Source: Tsuneonella aeria
GTDB lineage: Bacteria; Pseudomonadota; Alphaproteobacteria; Sphingomonadales; Sphingomonadaceae
DNA: 64,000 nucleotides
Direction of reading: 5' to 3'
NCBI RefSeq assembly: GCF_009827495.1
Contig: NZ_WTZA01000001.1
Location: 434,001-498,000 of the forward strand
Part shown: positions 19,006 to 33,856 of the stretch, one piece after another
Position numbering within the stretch: position 1 is the first letter of the stretch
Layout of the letters: every line of letters begins with the position of its first letter
Program-made: the position numbers and the translations under genes
The notes under the pieces: generated by a model
What the model was told of the DNA's origin: nothing
Seen by the model: only the letters and a program-made list of their open reading frames with translations
Database searches by the model: none

Positions 19006-20331
19006 TCAGTTCCTTCCGGGATAGACGGGGAATGCATCGCACAGTTCCGCGACGCGGCGGCGAACGCTTTGTTCCGCTTGCGCATCGCCTTCCGGACCGT
19101 TGCGGGACAGTCCGTCGACCACCTCGGCGATGAGACCGCCGATCGTGCGAAATTCGTCCGGTCCGAAGCCGCGCGTGGTGCCGGCCGGCGTGCCCAGGCG
19201 GATGCCGCTGGTCACGAAGGGGCTGCGCGTGTCGTAGGGGATGCCGTTCTTGTTGCAGGTCAGGTAGGCGCGATCGAGGCCATGTTCGGCCGCCTTGCCC
19301 GTCACGTCGCGCGACGTGAGATCGACGAGCATCGAATGATTGTCCGTGCCGCCGGAGACCACGCGCAGACCTCCTGCCTCCACGCCCTGCGCCAGCGCGC
19401 GCGCATTCTCGACCACCCGGTGGGCATAGTCGCGGAAGTCGGGGCGAAGCGCCTCGCCGAAAGCGACCGCCTTCGCCGCCACGACATGCATCAGGGGCCC
19501 GCCCTGCAAGCCAGGGAAGACCGCCATGTTGAGCGGTTTCGAAAGCTCTTCATCGTTCCAGAGGATCACGCCAGAGCGCGGGCCACGCAGGCTCTTGTGG
19601 GTGGTCGTGGTGACGACGTGCGCATGCGGCATGGGTGACGGGTGCGCGCCACCTGCCACCAGACCGGCGATGTGGCTCATGTCCACCATCAGGTACGCGC
19701 CCACCTCGTCCGCGATCCGGCGGAACGCTTCCCAGTCCCAGACCCGTGAATAGGCAGTGCCGCCGGCGATGATCAGCCTGGGCTTGTGCTCGCGGGCCGT
19801 GGCGGCAACCGCGTCCATGTCGATTAGCTCGTCCTCGCGCCGCACGCCGTAGCTGACGGGCTTGAACCACTTACCGCTCATGTTGACGGGCGACCCATGT
19901 GTGAGATGCCCGCCGGAATTGAGGTCAAGCCCCATGAACGTGTCGCCCGGCTGAAGCAGCGCCAGAAAAACGGCCTGGTTCATCTGGCTGCCGCTGTTGG
20001 GCTGCACGTTGGCAAATTGGCAGCCGAACAACTGCTTCACACGATCGATCGCCAGGTTTTCCACCGCGTCGGCATATTCGCAGCCGCCGTAGTAACGCTT
20101 GCCGGGATACCCTTCTGCGTATTTGTTCGTGAAGACCGAGCCGGTCGCCTCCAGCACCGCCCGGCTGGTGATGTTCTCGCTGGCGATGAGTTCGATGCGG
20201 TTGCGCTGGCGGCCGAGTTCGTCGCGGATCGCCTGGGCGACGGCGGGATCGGCGGCGGCAAGATCGTCTCCCCAGAAGCGTTCCAGCGGGTCGGCGGCGT
20301 GAGGGTCGAGCGTGGCGGGCGCGGAGGTCAT
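19006..20331 (-). CDS. glyA: Serine hydroxymethyltransferase
   Basis: PLP enzyme that converts serine and tetrahydrofolate to glycine and methylene-tetrahydrofolate, the main source of one-carbon units. Full length at 441 aa. The N-terminal [17 protein letters not shown], the substrate region [15 protein letters not shown] and the PLP lysine motif [14 protein letters not shown] are all present. ATG 20331 overlaps the rpiB stop as ATGA and has GGAG eight bases upstream. The serine it uses is made by SerB in this window. Confidence 0.97.
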   Translation of the reverse strand: MTSAPATLDPHAADPLERFWGDDLAAADPAVAQAIRDELGRQRNRIELIASENITSRAVLEATGSVFTNKYAEGYPGKRYYGGCEYADAVENLAIDRVKQLFGCQFANVQPNSGSQMNQAVFLALLQPGDTFMGLDLNSGGHLTHGSPVNMSGKWFKPVSYGVRREDELIDMDAVAATAREHKPRLIIAGGTAYSRVWDWEAFRRIADEVGAYLMVDMSHIAGLVAGGAHPSPMPHAHVVTTTTHKSLRGPRSGVILWNDEELSKPLNMAVFPGLQGGPLMHVVAAKAVAFGEALRPDFRDYAHRVVENARALAQGVEAGGLRVVSGGTDNHSMLVDLTSRDVTGKAAEHGLDRAYLTCNKNGIPYDTRSPFVTSGIRLGTPAGTTRGFGPDEFRTIGGLIAEVVDGLSRNGPEGDAQAEQSVRRRVAELCDAFPVYPGRN

Positions 20332-20777
20332 GCCGTCTCCTGGGATGGCGGGTTGGCGAGCTTGTCGACACGGCGCTGGTGGCGGCCGCCGGCAAACGGG
20401 GTGGTGACGAAGGCCTGGATGCAGGCCTTGGCCATGTCGATGCCGGTCAGGCGGGCCCCGAGTGCGATGACATTGGCATCGTTGTGTTCGCGCGCGAGCG
20501 CCGCTGAGAGCGGTTCCGATATCAGCGCGCAGCGGACGCCTGGATTGCGGTTCACCGCGATAGAAATGCCGATCCCGGACCCGCACAGCGCCACGCCGCA
20601 TTCGGCGGTGCCGTCGGCCACAACCTCAGCCAGCCGGAAGCCGAAATCCGGATAATCGACGCTGTCGTGGCTGTCCGGGCCCAAGTCGGCGACTTCGTGT
20701 CCCTCGTCGATCAGCCACGCGCGCAGGGCAGCCTTCAGGTCGACGGCAGCGTGATCGGAGGCAATGGCAACCCGCAT
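20328..20777 (-). CDS. rpiB: Ribose-5-phosphate isomerase B
   Basis: Interconverts ribose-5-phosphate and ribulose-5-phosphate in the pentose phosphate pathway. The 149-residue protein shows [16 protein letters not shown] at the start, the phosphate-binding loop [17 protein letters not shown] containing the active-site Cys, and [18 protein letters not shown] 20777 was chosen over an upstream start at 20828 because it begins exactly at the conserved first strand. It overlaps glyA, as in many alphaproteobacteria. Confidence 0.94.
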   Translation of the reverse strand: MRVAIASDHAAVDLKAALRAWLIDEGHEVADLGPDSHDSVDYPDFGFRLAEVVADGTAECGVALCGSGIGISIAVNRNPGVRCALISEPLSAALAREHNDANVIALGARLTGIDMAKACIQAFVTTPFAGGRHQRRVDKLANPPSQETA

Positions 20778-20861
20778 GGCGCGCGCATAGGCGAGCGTTC
20801 CGCTTTTCGCCAGCCCGCCAGTGCACAATTCCCTTCACTACGTCGGGATAATCCGGTGCGA

Positions 20862-21212
20862 TCAGGTGCAGAGCGCGTCCGCGATATCTTCAAGGACGTA
20901 AGGCTTTGTGATCGACCGGATGTGCGCCAAGTCCGGCGGGACTATGGCGTTGCCGTATCCGCTCGCAAAGATGAACGGCACTCCGCGTGCGAGCAGGAGA
21001 CGCGCGACATCGTAGCTTTGCCCCCCGTGAACATTCACATCCAGGACCGCGGCATCGAGTGCGCGCCCGGACAGGATCAGCGCCTCCGCCTTCTCGAGCG
21101 AATCGACCATGATCGCGTTCGCGCCGCTGTCCAGCAGGGCATCCTCGAGCACCATCGCAATGATCGCCTCATCCTCCAGAACGAGAATGGTCTGGTCCTT
21201 CAGCCTAATCAC
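20862..21212 (-). CDS. Single-domain response regulator
   Basis: A stand-alone receiver domain of 116 residues without an output domain, so it probably acts by protein contact or as a phosphate relay. Acidic pocket E13-D14, phosphoacceptor D58 in AAVLDVNV, the Ser of FASGYG and the Lys of TKPYV are in place. GTG 21212 overlaps the stop of the upstream kinase (GTGA), a strong sign that the two form a pair. Similar receivers accompany HWE and HisKA_2 kinases in alphaproteobacteria. Confidence 0.87.
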   Translation of the reverse strand: MIRLKDQTILVLEDEAIIAMVLEDALLDSGANAIMVDSLEKAEALILSGRALDAAVLDVNVHGGQSYDVARLLLARGVPFIFASGYGNAIVPPDLAHIRSITKPYVLEDIADALCT

Positions 21213-22657
21213 CTCATGCCCTCGAGGTGAGTAGCGATGCGGCAATGCAAGCCGGATGCAGGATATTCGATGGTCACGTCGCTGCCACTTTCCGCCGAGA
21301 GTCCGCGTTCGATCAGCCGCGATCCGAAACCCCGCCGAGTCGGTTCGATCACAACCGGGCCACCTGATTCCCGCCAGTCCAGCGTCAACAATTCGCCGCG
21401 CGGCTGCTGCTCGACCTGCCAGGTGACGCTGACGCGCCCGGCACCATCGCTCAGCGCGCCATATTTTATCGCGTTGGTTGAAAGCTCGTGAACAATCATT
21501 GCCAGTGATACCGCCGTCTGCGGGGGGAGCGAAATGTTGGGGCCGTTGATGACGAACCGCTCGATGTCCGAGCCGGCGGTCGCCTCGACGGCGCTTTTGA
21601 CGACATCGGATACCTGGGCAAAATCCCAGTTGTTTTGCGTCAGGAGGCTGTGCGCCGCGGCGAGAGCGTGCAGACGTGCATCGAACGTCCGCCGCGCCCC
21701 TTCGGCACCTGGAACACTGCGGAACGATTGCGCGGCAAGCCCCTGCACGACAGCAAGCGTATTCTTCACCCTGTGGTTGAGCTCGTTGATCAGGAGGCGC
21801 TGGGCCTCGAATGCCTCAACCTCGTCTGTGACATCGTGGCCCTGGATGAAGATGCCCGACACCTTGCCTTCGTCGAAAACCGGCTGGAAAATGAAGTTCA
21901 GGAAGCGGGTTTCGGTCTCCTCGCTCCCTTCCTTCTGCAACTGGACCGGCTCCCGCTCCCCTACATAGGGGCGCCCCTCGGTGCGAACGGTATCGAGAAT
22001 GGCAGTAAAGCCCTGCTCGACGACCTCCGGGATCGCCGACCGCACCGGCCTCCCGACGATGTCGCGCTGGGCCGTGAGGCGCGCGTAGGCCGCGTTCGTC
22101 ATGGTGAACACATGGTCCGGGCCGCTCACCATCGCCATGAAGCCGGGCGCCTGGTCGAACATGTTGCGGAGCTTCCGGCTTTCGACCAGCAAGTCGGCGT
22201 TCCGCGCCTGGACGGCACCCGCCCGCTGGACCAGTCCAGCCCCGTCCCGCAATTGCCGCAGGGTGTGCAACTCGGTCACATCGACGGTATGCTGGAGGAC
22301 AAAGGCGACCGCGCCGTCCGCCGTGCGGATCGGCGTATGGGTGGCGCTCCAGTACATTTCGGCCAATGTCCCGTCAGGCGTGCGCAGGTCATACCGGATC
22401 AGCGCGAGTTCATCGACTTCTCCCGTTGCGAAGGCTCGGCGGATCGACTTGTCGAGTAGCTTGAAACTGTCGGACTCGGGGTCGCTGGGAAATGCTTCGA
22501 ACATGCCCCGTCCGATGATCGCGTCCCGCTCGCTCATCGTGGTGTCCAGGTACGCCTGGTTCATCCATACGATGGACAGCGCACGATCCAACACCATGTA
22601 GGGGTTGGGCGACCGGGAAAACAGCTGCTCGAAGTCTACCGGGACATGCGCGCTCAT
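21209..22657 (-). CDS. PAS-PAS HWE-family sensor histidine kinase
   Basis: A soluble 482-residue sensor with two PAS domains (about 10-130 and 165-280) and an HWE/HisKA_2 kinase core. The phosphorylated His is H295 in INELNHRVKNTLAVVQGLA, the family signature, followed by an ATPase domain with ELSTNAIKYGALS. No membrane segments are seen, and neither PAS domain contains the LOV cysteine motif, so it is not a blue-light sensor of that type. The ligand is unknown. It is coupled to the single-domain receiver downstream and lies next to rpoD. Confidence 0.88.
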   Translation of the reverse strand: MSAHVPVDFEQLFSRSPNPYMVLDRALSIVWMNQAYLDTTMSERDAIIGRGMFEAFPSDPESDSFKLLDKSIRRAFATGEVDELALIRYDLRTPDGTLAEMYWSATHTPIRTADGAVAFVLQHTVDVTELHTLRQLRDGAGLVQRAGAVQARNADLLVESRKLRNMFDQAPGFMAMVSGPDHVFTMTNAAYARLTAQRDIVGRPVRSAIPEVVEQGFTAILDTVRTEGRPYVGEREPVQLQKEGSEETETRFLNFIFQPVFDEGKVSGIFIQGHDVTDEVEAFEAQRLLINELNHRVKNTLAVVQGLAAQSFRSVPGAEGARRTFDARLHALAAAHSLLTQNNWDFAQVSDVVKSAVEATAGSDIERFVINGPNISLPPQTAVSLAMIVHELSTNAIKYGALSDGAGRVSVTWQVEQQPRGELLTLDWRESGGPVVIEPTRRGFGSRLIERGLSAESGSDVTIEYPASGLHCRIATHLEGMR

Positions 22658-22741
22658 GCAGACGCGCCCCCCTGGCGATGCATTTGATGCAAGAATCCGG
22701 CCATCCCTTTTGCTCTAACCATCCCGGAAACGAATGTTTCC

Positions 22742-24789
<2,048 letters not shown>

Positions 24790-24793
<4 letters not shown>

Positions 24794-26700
24794 TCGCTGT
24801 CCTCGTCCGCGGCGCCGGGCGGCGCCGGCGGAGAGTCTGAATCGTTCTGGGCTGCGCGCGCGGCCCTGCGACTGGCCATTAGCCCGAGTCGTTTCTCGAA
24901 CGCCAGCTTTCGTTTGAGCAGGCGCTGCTGCTCGGCGAAGGCGGCTTCAGGGTCGGTCTCAAAGCGCGCGGTGGCCGCCGCAAGTGCGGCATCCAGCGCG
25001 GGCCGTTCGACCAGCAACGACACGGCTTCGGCCAGGTCCTCGCGCGCGGCTATCGGATCGGCGCCTTCGTCGAGGAAGGCATAGCGACTGCTGTCCGGCG
25101 GCGGGGCGAAGCCCTGTGGCGCGCATATGGGCGCAAGTTCCCCCGGTTCAAGCATTTCTGCCGCCTCGATGAGAGCCTCCATCGCCGGGCCTGAGCGCCC
25201 GTCGCCGCGCGCATACCGGCCGAGCGGCTCGGAATGGGTGAGGATCTGGTCCGGGAAACGCAGCAATCCCGCGATCACCGCCGTGGCGAGCGCGTCGCGG
25301 CCACCGCCTTCGGCTGCCCGGCGCAGGCGAGCGGCAGCTTCGGCCGTGAGCTGCGGGGCCGGTGGCTTACCGAAGCCTCTCTTCCAGTCGCGTTGCGGAC
25401 GGTCGGGGCGGGGCGCCCTGGGGGGAAACGCGAACGCAGAGAACTTCTCCAGCAAGTCGCGGCGATAGAGGGAGCGGATGTCCGGGTGCTGGATCGTTTC
25501 GCAATGGGCGATCAGTCTCGCCTTCAGACCCGCCTTGTCCTCCGGCGTAGACAATGGGGATGCCGCCCTCTCGAAGCTCCACAGGGTGTCGAGAAGACTG
25601 TCTGCGTTGCCCAGCAACTCGGCCATTGCGCCGGCGCCCTGCTGCCGGATCAGGTCGTCGGGATCGAGGCCGGCGGGGAGGCTGGCGATGGACAGGGTTT
25701 TACCGGGGGCGAGCATGGGAAGCGCGCGCTCGATCGCCCGCATGGCGGCGCGGCGGCCCGCATTGTCGCCGTCGAAGCACAGGACAGGTACATCGATCAT
25801 GCGCCACAGCATCTCGAGCTGACGTTCCGTGAGGGCGGTGCCCATCGGCGCCACCGTCTCCTCGAACCCGGCCGCCGCCATGGCGACGGCATCCAACTGT
25901 CCCTCGACGACAACCATCCGCCCGCTGCGGCGGGAGGCGGGCCCGGCACGATGGAGGTTGAACAGGGTCCGCCCCTTGTCGAACAGTGGCGTATCCGGGG
26001 AATTGAGGTATTTCGCCGCATCTTTCTTGTCGGCGTCGAGAATGCGCGCAGCAAAGCCGATCACCCGGCCGCGCGGATCGTGGATCGGGATCGTCAATCG
26101 GTCGCGGAACCGGTCGTAGGGCTCCCGCGTGTTGCCGGCCTCGTCGTCGACCGCGATGAGGAGTCCCGCCTCGACCAGCATCGCCCGGTCGAATTGCTTG
26201 AGCGCCCCGGTGATCGCGTTGCGGGCATTTGGTGCATAGCCGAAGCCGAACCGTTCCAGGGTGTGCGCATCGAACTTTCTGCTTTCCAGATATGCGCGCG
26301 CCTTGCCACCGGCGGGCGTGGAAAGGTTCGCGCGGAACCAGTCCTGCGCCGCCTGCATCACTTCGTGCAGCCCTGCCTGGCGCTCGGCCCGGTGCATCGC
26401 CCGGGGGTCGGCTGCCGGCACCTCCATTCCCGCCTCTGCCGCGAGCTCCTTCACCGCATCCATGAAGGCGAGACCGCGCTGGTCGGTCATCCAGCGAATT
26501 ACGTCGCCGTGCACCCCGCAGCCGAAGCAGTGGTAGAACCCCTTGGCATCGTTCACGTAGAACGAAGGCGATTTTTCGTCATGGAACGGGCAGCATGCCT
26601 TCCATTCCCGCCCCGCGCGGATCAGCTTGGTCGTCCGCATGACGACGGCGCTTAGCGTCACCCGCGCGCGCAGTTCGTCCAGCCATTGCGGAGATAGCAT
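24790..26700 (-). CDS. dnaG: DNA primase
   Basis: Makes the RNA primers for DNA replication in partnership with DnaB. The CHC2 zinc finger has C37, H40, C58 and C61. The TOPRIM core follows with [17 protein letters not shown] and [12 protein letters not shown]. At 636 aa it is full length, with a divergent C-terminal helicase-interaction region typical of the order. ATG 26700 is the first start in the frame. It overlaps rpoD by 4 bases. Confidence 0.97.
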
Positions 26701-26753
26701 TTACGCTGCTGCCGCTCGGAGGCAGCCAGGAGTGCGCACCACCCCGCAAATGC

Positions 26754-27206
26754 TCAACTCAACGCCTCCTTAACCAGGCGGCTCGCCCCCTGCATGTCCA
26801 GCACCGAGGCATGCCGAGCTTTCAGTTCGGCCATTACGCGCCCCATATCCTTGATGGATGATGCGCCCAGGTCCGCCTTGATGCCGGCGATCGCCGCACG
26901 CGTCTCGTCGTCGGACATGCGGGCGGGGAGGAAGCTTTCGATCACTGCAAGCTCCTTGCGCTCCTGCTCGGCCAGCTCCTCGCGGTTGCCGTCCATGTAC
27001 ATCGTGATCGATTCGCGGCGCTGCTTGGCCATCTTCTGCAGGGTTTCGACGACCATCGCATCGTCGTCGGGTGCCTGCGCGGCGGTGCGGAGCTCTATGT
27101 CGCGGTCCTTCAGCCTGGCCAGGATCAGGCGCACGGCGGCAAGCCGTTCCTTGTCGCCGCCTTTCATCGCGTCGATCTGGGCCTGCTTGATGGTATCGCG
27201 GATCAT
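26754..27206 (-). CDS. yqeY: GatB/YqeY domain protein
   Basis: A 150-residue YqeY protein, related to the tRNA-binding tail domain of the amidotransferase GatB. The family is thought to be connected with tRNA or amidation, but its role is not settled. Recognisable segments are MKGGDKERLAAVRLILARLKD and VIESFLPARMSDDE, then DMGRVMAELK near the end. It lies 53 bases upstream of dnaG on the same strand, a common neighbour, and is divergent from carA. Confidence 0.88.
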   Translation of the reverse strand: MIRDTIKQAQIDAMKGGDKERLAAVRLILARLKDRDIELRTAAQAPDDDAMVVETLQKMAKQRRESITMYMDGNREELAEQERKELAVIESFLPARMSDDETRAAIAGIKADLGASSIKDMGRVMAELKARHASVLDMQGASRLVKEALS

Positions 27207-27336
27207 GTCGGTGGTGCCTTTTCGCGGGGAGTGGTGTGCATGGTGCGCTTAGCGCGGGTTGACGCCATGGGGAACCGGCCCTAGCGGCTGGGACTTAGCG
27301 ACATCGCCGGTAAACCCCTCTTTCGGAGCGCCCCTT

Positions 27337-28500
27337 ATGGCCGACCCCGCACCCAGCCACGCGCAACCTCCCGGCGCGACCGGCGTATTGGTGCTGGGCG
27401 ACGGCGCCGTGGTATGGGGCAAGGGCTTCGGCGCGGTGGGCGAGGCGGTGGGCGAAGTCTGCTTCAACACCGCGATGACCGGATATCAGGAGGTGATGAC
27501 CGATCCTTCCTACGCCGCGCAGATCGTCACTTTCACCTTTCCGCACATCGGCAACGTCGGCGCCAATTTCGAGGACGTGGAATCGCAGGTGGAAGGGGCC
27601 GTGGGCTGCGTCGTGCGCCAGTCGGTCACGCCCAGTTCCAGCTTCCGCGCCGAGCAGGAATTCGGGGACTGGCTCGCGGCGAAGGGGCGGGTGGGTTTGT
27701 CGGGCGTCGACACCCGCGCGCTCACCCGCAGGATACGCCTGAGCGGCGCGCCCAACGCGGTGATCGCCCATGCGCCCGATGGGGTGTTCGACATTCCCGC
27801 GCTGGTGAAGCGTGCCCGCGAATGGCCGGGGCTGGAGGGCATGGACCTCGCCGCGCGGGTCAGCCGCGAGAAACAGGAGGAGTGGGGCGGCGGTCACTGG
27901 GAGCTCGGCAAGGGATATGGCCGCGCCGACTTGCAGGGCCGACCCCACGTTGTCGCGATCGATTATGGCAGCAAGGACAACATCTTCCGCAACCTGGCGC
28001 GGGCCGGGGCGCGGGTGACGGTGGTGCCGGCGAAAACCTCGATCGCGGAGATCGATGCGCTCAAGCCGGATGGGGTATTCCTGTCCAACGGACCGGGCGA
28101 TCCCGCGGCAACCGGCGTGTACGCGGTGCCGTCAATAAGAATTCTTATCGAGCGCGGAACACCCGTCTTTGGCATCTGCCTGGGACACCAGCTTCTCGGC
28201 CTCGCCGCCGGGGCGACCACGAGCAAAATGCACCAGGGCCACCGCGGCGCGAACCACCCGGTCAAGCGATTGAGCGACGGGGTGGTCGAGATCACATCGA
28301 TGAACCACGGCTTCGCGATCGACAACACCGCGCTCCCCGAAAGCGTAGAGGAAACCCACGTCAGCCTGTTCGACGGTTCAAACTGCGGCATTTCGCTGAC
28401 GGGGAAGCGGGCGTTCGGCGTGCAGTATCACCCCGAGGCGAGCCCCGGCCCGCAGGACAGCTTCTACCTGTTCGAGAAGTTCGTGGGGATGTTGGGGTGA
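27337..28500 (+). CDS. carA: Carbamoyl-phosphate synthase small (glutaminase) subunit
   Basis: Hydrolyses glutamine and channels ammonia to CarB for carbamoyl phosphate, the start of pyrimidine and arginine synthesis. Class I amidotransferase triad: C281 in VFGICLGHQLLG, H365 and E367 in QYHPEASPGP. ATG 27337 has GGAG about ten bases upstream and yields 387 aa, the usual size; the 26-codon extension upstream is not conserved. The stop overlaps the start of a foreign-looking gene (GTGA) instead of being followed by carB. A short run of rare codons occurs at 28133-28148. Confidence 0.96.
   Translation: MADPAPSHAQPPGATGVLVLGDGAVVWGKGFGAVGEAVGEVCFNTAMTGYQEVMTDPSYAAQIVTFTFPHIGNVGANFEDVESQVEGAVGCVVRQSVTPSSSFRAEQEFGDWLAAKGRVGLSGVDTRALTRRIRLSGAPNAVIAHAPDGVFDIPALVKRAREWPGLEGMDLAARVSREKQEEWGGGHWELGKGYGRADLQGRPHVVAIDYGSKDNIFRNLARAGARVTVVPAKTSIAEIDALKPDGVFLSNGPGDPAATGVYAVPSIRILIERGTPVFGICLGHQLLGLAAGATTSKMHQGHRGANHPVKRLSDGVVEITSMNHGFAIDNTALPESVEETHVSLFDGSNCGISLTGKRAFGVQYHPEASPGPQDSFYLFEKFVGMLG
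28135..28148. repeat. Perfect 14-bp AT-rich palindrome inside carA
   Basis: ATAAGAATTCTTAT reads the same on both strands and encodes part of a conserved SIRILIERG segment. It uses TCA, ATA, AGA, ATT and CTT codons, which are rare in the surrounding carA sequence. Whether it has any function, or is a chance product of the rare codons, cannot be told from sequence. Confidence 0.5.
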
Positions 28501-29064
28501 GCGAAAGACTCTTCCATCAAGGGAGTGGCGATATGCTTTGCGGCCTTTACTGCGCGGCCCATCTAATCGCTTGTTTTAAGGTCAAGAATAAGAATCCCAG
28601 AAACCAGATGGATTTTTATGTGAAAGCTGCGGAACTTGCTCTGCAGCGTCTGGCTGAGAGCGCACAGCGGTTAAAACTACTCACTGCTGAACATCTTTTC
28701 GAGCCTAAGGCCGAGAATGGTGGTGGGTTTAACGACATGGCGCTGCAAAGAATTTTCAACGGTCTGGAAGTCGCAGATCGCGAAAACCTGAGAGCCATCG
28801 CATTCTCGTCGAAAAGGCTAAAACATCTGTGGGGGGCAGAGTATTTAAAGGGATCGCACGGGCACGACATTCTTGCCCAAGGTGCCCGTGCTGTCGTCAA
28901 TCAATCTCGAGAGAATCACTGGGTGACAGTTGAGGGGCGTCACCCTGAACGGGGGTACGTCAGCTATGACCCGAGCTTAGACGACCCCAAAAGTTTAGTG
29001 GAAACCATTCCTTGGAAGCGCGGCGGGATATTCGTCGCCGAACCCGAAGTGATCAGATATATAT

Positions 29065-29081
<17 letters not shown>
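28497..29081 (+). CDS. C39-like (papain-fold) cysteine peptidase between carA and carB
   Basis: A 194-residue cytosolic protein read from GTG 28497, which overlaps the carA stop; its end overlaps the carB start by 17 bases. The catalytic layout of C39-type peptidases is visible: oxyanion Gln Q8 and nucleophile C15 in [18 protein letters not shown], then H141 in ENHWVTVEG and D158 in [10 protein letters not shown]. There is no signal peptide and no ABC transporter nearby, so it is unlikely to be a bacteriocin-leader peptidase. The middle (30-120) is helical and charged and I recognise no family in it. By my count the gene is about 52% G+C, against about 65-70% in carA and carB, so it was probably acquired. 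The substrate is unknown. The family call rests on motifs only. Confidence 0.72.
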
Positions 29082-32403
<3,322 letters not shown>

Positions 32404-32512
32404 AATACGACGCGCGTTCCCCACGACATGATCGACCGGCAACAGGCTGCCATCACGGCGGCCCGGTCATCATTTTGGCGGCGGGAACCCGTTTTCAGGG
32501 AAAGAAGACAGG

Positions 32513-32989
32513 ATGGCTACGATGGAAAAGGTGCCGATGCTGGCCGAAGGTTACGAGCGGATCACCGCCGACCTGAAGGCGCTGCGGGCCGAACGACCGA
32601 AGATCGTCGATGCGATCGAGGAAGCGCGCGCGCATGGCGACTTGTCCGAAAACGCCGAATACCACGCCGCGAAGGAACGCCAGGGCCAGGTTGAAGCGCA
32701 GATCGCCGACCTGGAAGACCGCATCAGCCGCGCGCAGATCATCGATCCGGCGACCCTATCGGGCGACCGCATCGTGTTCGGCGCGACCGTCACCCTGCTG
32801 GATGAAGATGACAAGCCGGTGAAGTATCAGATCGTCGGTCAGACCGAAGCCGACGCGAAGGCCGGGCGGATCAGCTACAACTCCCCGCTGGGCCGCGCGC
32901 TGATCACCAAGACCGTCGGTGACGAGATCGAAGTGACGGTCCCTTCGGGCGACAAGTTCTACCTCGTCGAAAAGATCGAGTTCATCTGA
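32513..32989 (+). CDS. greA: Transcription elongation factor GreA
   Basis: Rescues backtracked RNA polymerase by stimulating cleavage of the nascent transcript. The N-terminal coiled coil carries the acidic tip [19 protein letters not shown], and the C-terminal FKBP-like domain ends [18 protein letters not shown]. At 158 aa it is full length. ATG 32513 is preceded by a purine-rich AAGAAGACAGG; ATG 32522 is an alternative. It follows carB, a usual order in alphaproteobacteria, after a 109-base gap. Confidence 0.96.
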   Translation: MATMEKVPMLAEGYERITADLKALRAERPKIVDAIEEARAHGDLSENAEYHAAKERQGQVEAQIADLEDRISRAQIIDPATLSGDRIVFGATVTLLDEDDKPVKYQIVGQTEADAKAGRISYNSPLGRALITKTVGDEIEVTVPSGDKFYLVEKIEFI

Positions 32990-32998
32990 CCGATTTCA

Positions 32999-33019
32999 TG
33001 GGGGCGCGTGCCGCCCCCA
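32999..33019. terminator. GC hairpin between convergent greA and DUF4170 gene
   Basis: TGGGGGCG (32999-33006) pairs with CGCCCCCA (33012-33019) around a 5-base loop, 9 bases after the greA stop. It lacks a clear U-tract on either strand, so it may be a weak or factor-assisted terminator. Confidence 0.45.
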
Positions 33020-33029
33020 CCCGCCGCGA

Positions 33030-33263
33030 TCAGGCGCCTGGGGCGCCGGGATCGAGCAGCTTGTGCAGATGCACGATCACGTACTTCATCTCGGCATCGT
33101 CGACGGTGCGGTGCGCCGCGCCGCGCCATGCGTCGAGGGCGCTGGGGTAGTCGGGGAACACGCCGACCACGTCGATCGCATTGAGATCCGCGAATTCGAG
33201 GGTTTGCGGATTGGTGACGCGGCCACCCATCACGAGGTGGAGGAGCTGCTTCTGCTGGGTCAT
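33030..33263 (-). CDS. DUF4170 protein
   Basis: A 77-residue member of DUF4170, an uncharacterised family found in alphaproteobacteria. It shows the usual pattern HLVMGGRVTNPQTLEFADL, VGVFPDYPSALDAWRGAA and EMKYVIVHLHKLLDP. ATG 33263 is supported by AAGGA seven bases upstream; the frame continues to 33446 but the added part is unsupported. The strand and position suggest it could follow from the membrane cluster at 33358-35288, but a strong hairpin lies between them. Confidence 0.82.
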   Translation of the reverse strand: MTQQKQLLHLVMGGRVTNPQTLEFADLNAIDVVGVFPDYPSALDAWRGAAHRTVDDAEMKYVIVHLHKLLDPGAPGA

Positions 33264-33303
33264 GAAATGGTCCTTGGGACGGATTTGCCGCGCCCATAAT
33301 GAA

Positions 33304-33336
33304 TGTGGCGCGGCAGGGAAACCCCGCCGCGCCACA
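33304..33336. other. Long intergenic inverted repeat (15-bp stem)
   Basis: Bases 33304-33318 pair with 33322-33336 over 15 positions with a single mismatch and an AAA loop. It sits between the ATG of the DUF4170 gene and the stop of the upstream membrane-protein gene. No U-tract follows on either strand, so it is not a standard terminator. It could be an RNA-processing or stability element, or a degenerate repeat unit. Confidence 0.6.
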
Positions 33337-33357
33337 CATGCCGAATCCGTTATGGGG

Positions 33358-33840
33358 TCAGTTGGTGATGCGCGAACGCAAGTTGCGGAACGTGCGCGCT
33401 GCGCGCTCGCCTGCTTCCCGCGTGCGGAAACCGGCGTCGCTGGCAAGGTCGCCCGCTTCGTGGCGCAGGTGCCGCGCGGTGCTGCCGATTGCGCTGCCGA
33501 TGTCTACGGCGCGGTGCTGGCCGGCTTTGGCGGCATTGCTGGCGCCTTCGATGAACTGCTCGCCGTACTTGGCAACCAGATCCGCGACCACTCCGCCCAG
33601 GATAGCCGTGCGCGCCGTGGCCTTTTTGCGCAGGCGCCGTCCGGGGCCGGGGACGAGCGAAGCGATGAGGACGCCGATCGCCAGCCCGCCCGCGACGGTC
33701 GTGATGGGGTGTTCCTTGACGAACGAGGTCACGCCCTCGCGCGCGTCGCGTGCATGGTCGCCAAGCGAGCGGCCGGCATTGCGCTGCTCTGCCGCCTCGA
33801 TCTTGTTCTTGAGCTCCATTCGTTTTTCTGGGGTCGTCAT
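33358..33840 (-). CDS. YqjD/ElaB-like membrane-anchored protein
   Basis: A 160-residue protein with a charged helical N-terminus, one glycine-rich hydrophobic segment (about 45-64, HPITTVAGGLAIGVLIASL) and a long amphipathic, arginine-rich C-terminal helix. This resembles the DUF883/YqjD class of inner-membrane proteins, though here the hydrophobic segment is central rather than terminal. ATG 33840 is 16 bases downstream of the next gene upstream. It is last in a four-gene minus-strand cluster. Confidence 0.6.
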   Translation of the reverse strand: MTTPEKRMELKNKIEAAEQRNAGRSLGDHARDAREGVTSFVKEHPITTVAGGLAIGVLIASLVPGPGRRLRKKATARTAILGGVVADLVAKYGEQFIEGASNAAKAGQHRAVDIGSAIGSTARHLRHEAGDLASDAGFRTREAGERAARTFRNLRSRITN

Positions 33841-33856
33841 GGGTAAATCCTTGATT

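Noticed and set aside
27414..28496. Upstream in-frame extension of the cysteine-peptidase gene through carA
   Set aside because: It is the +1 frame of carA; its translation has no conserved features, and composition changes sharply at 28500, where GTG gives a compact domain.
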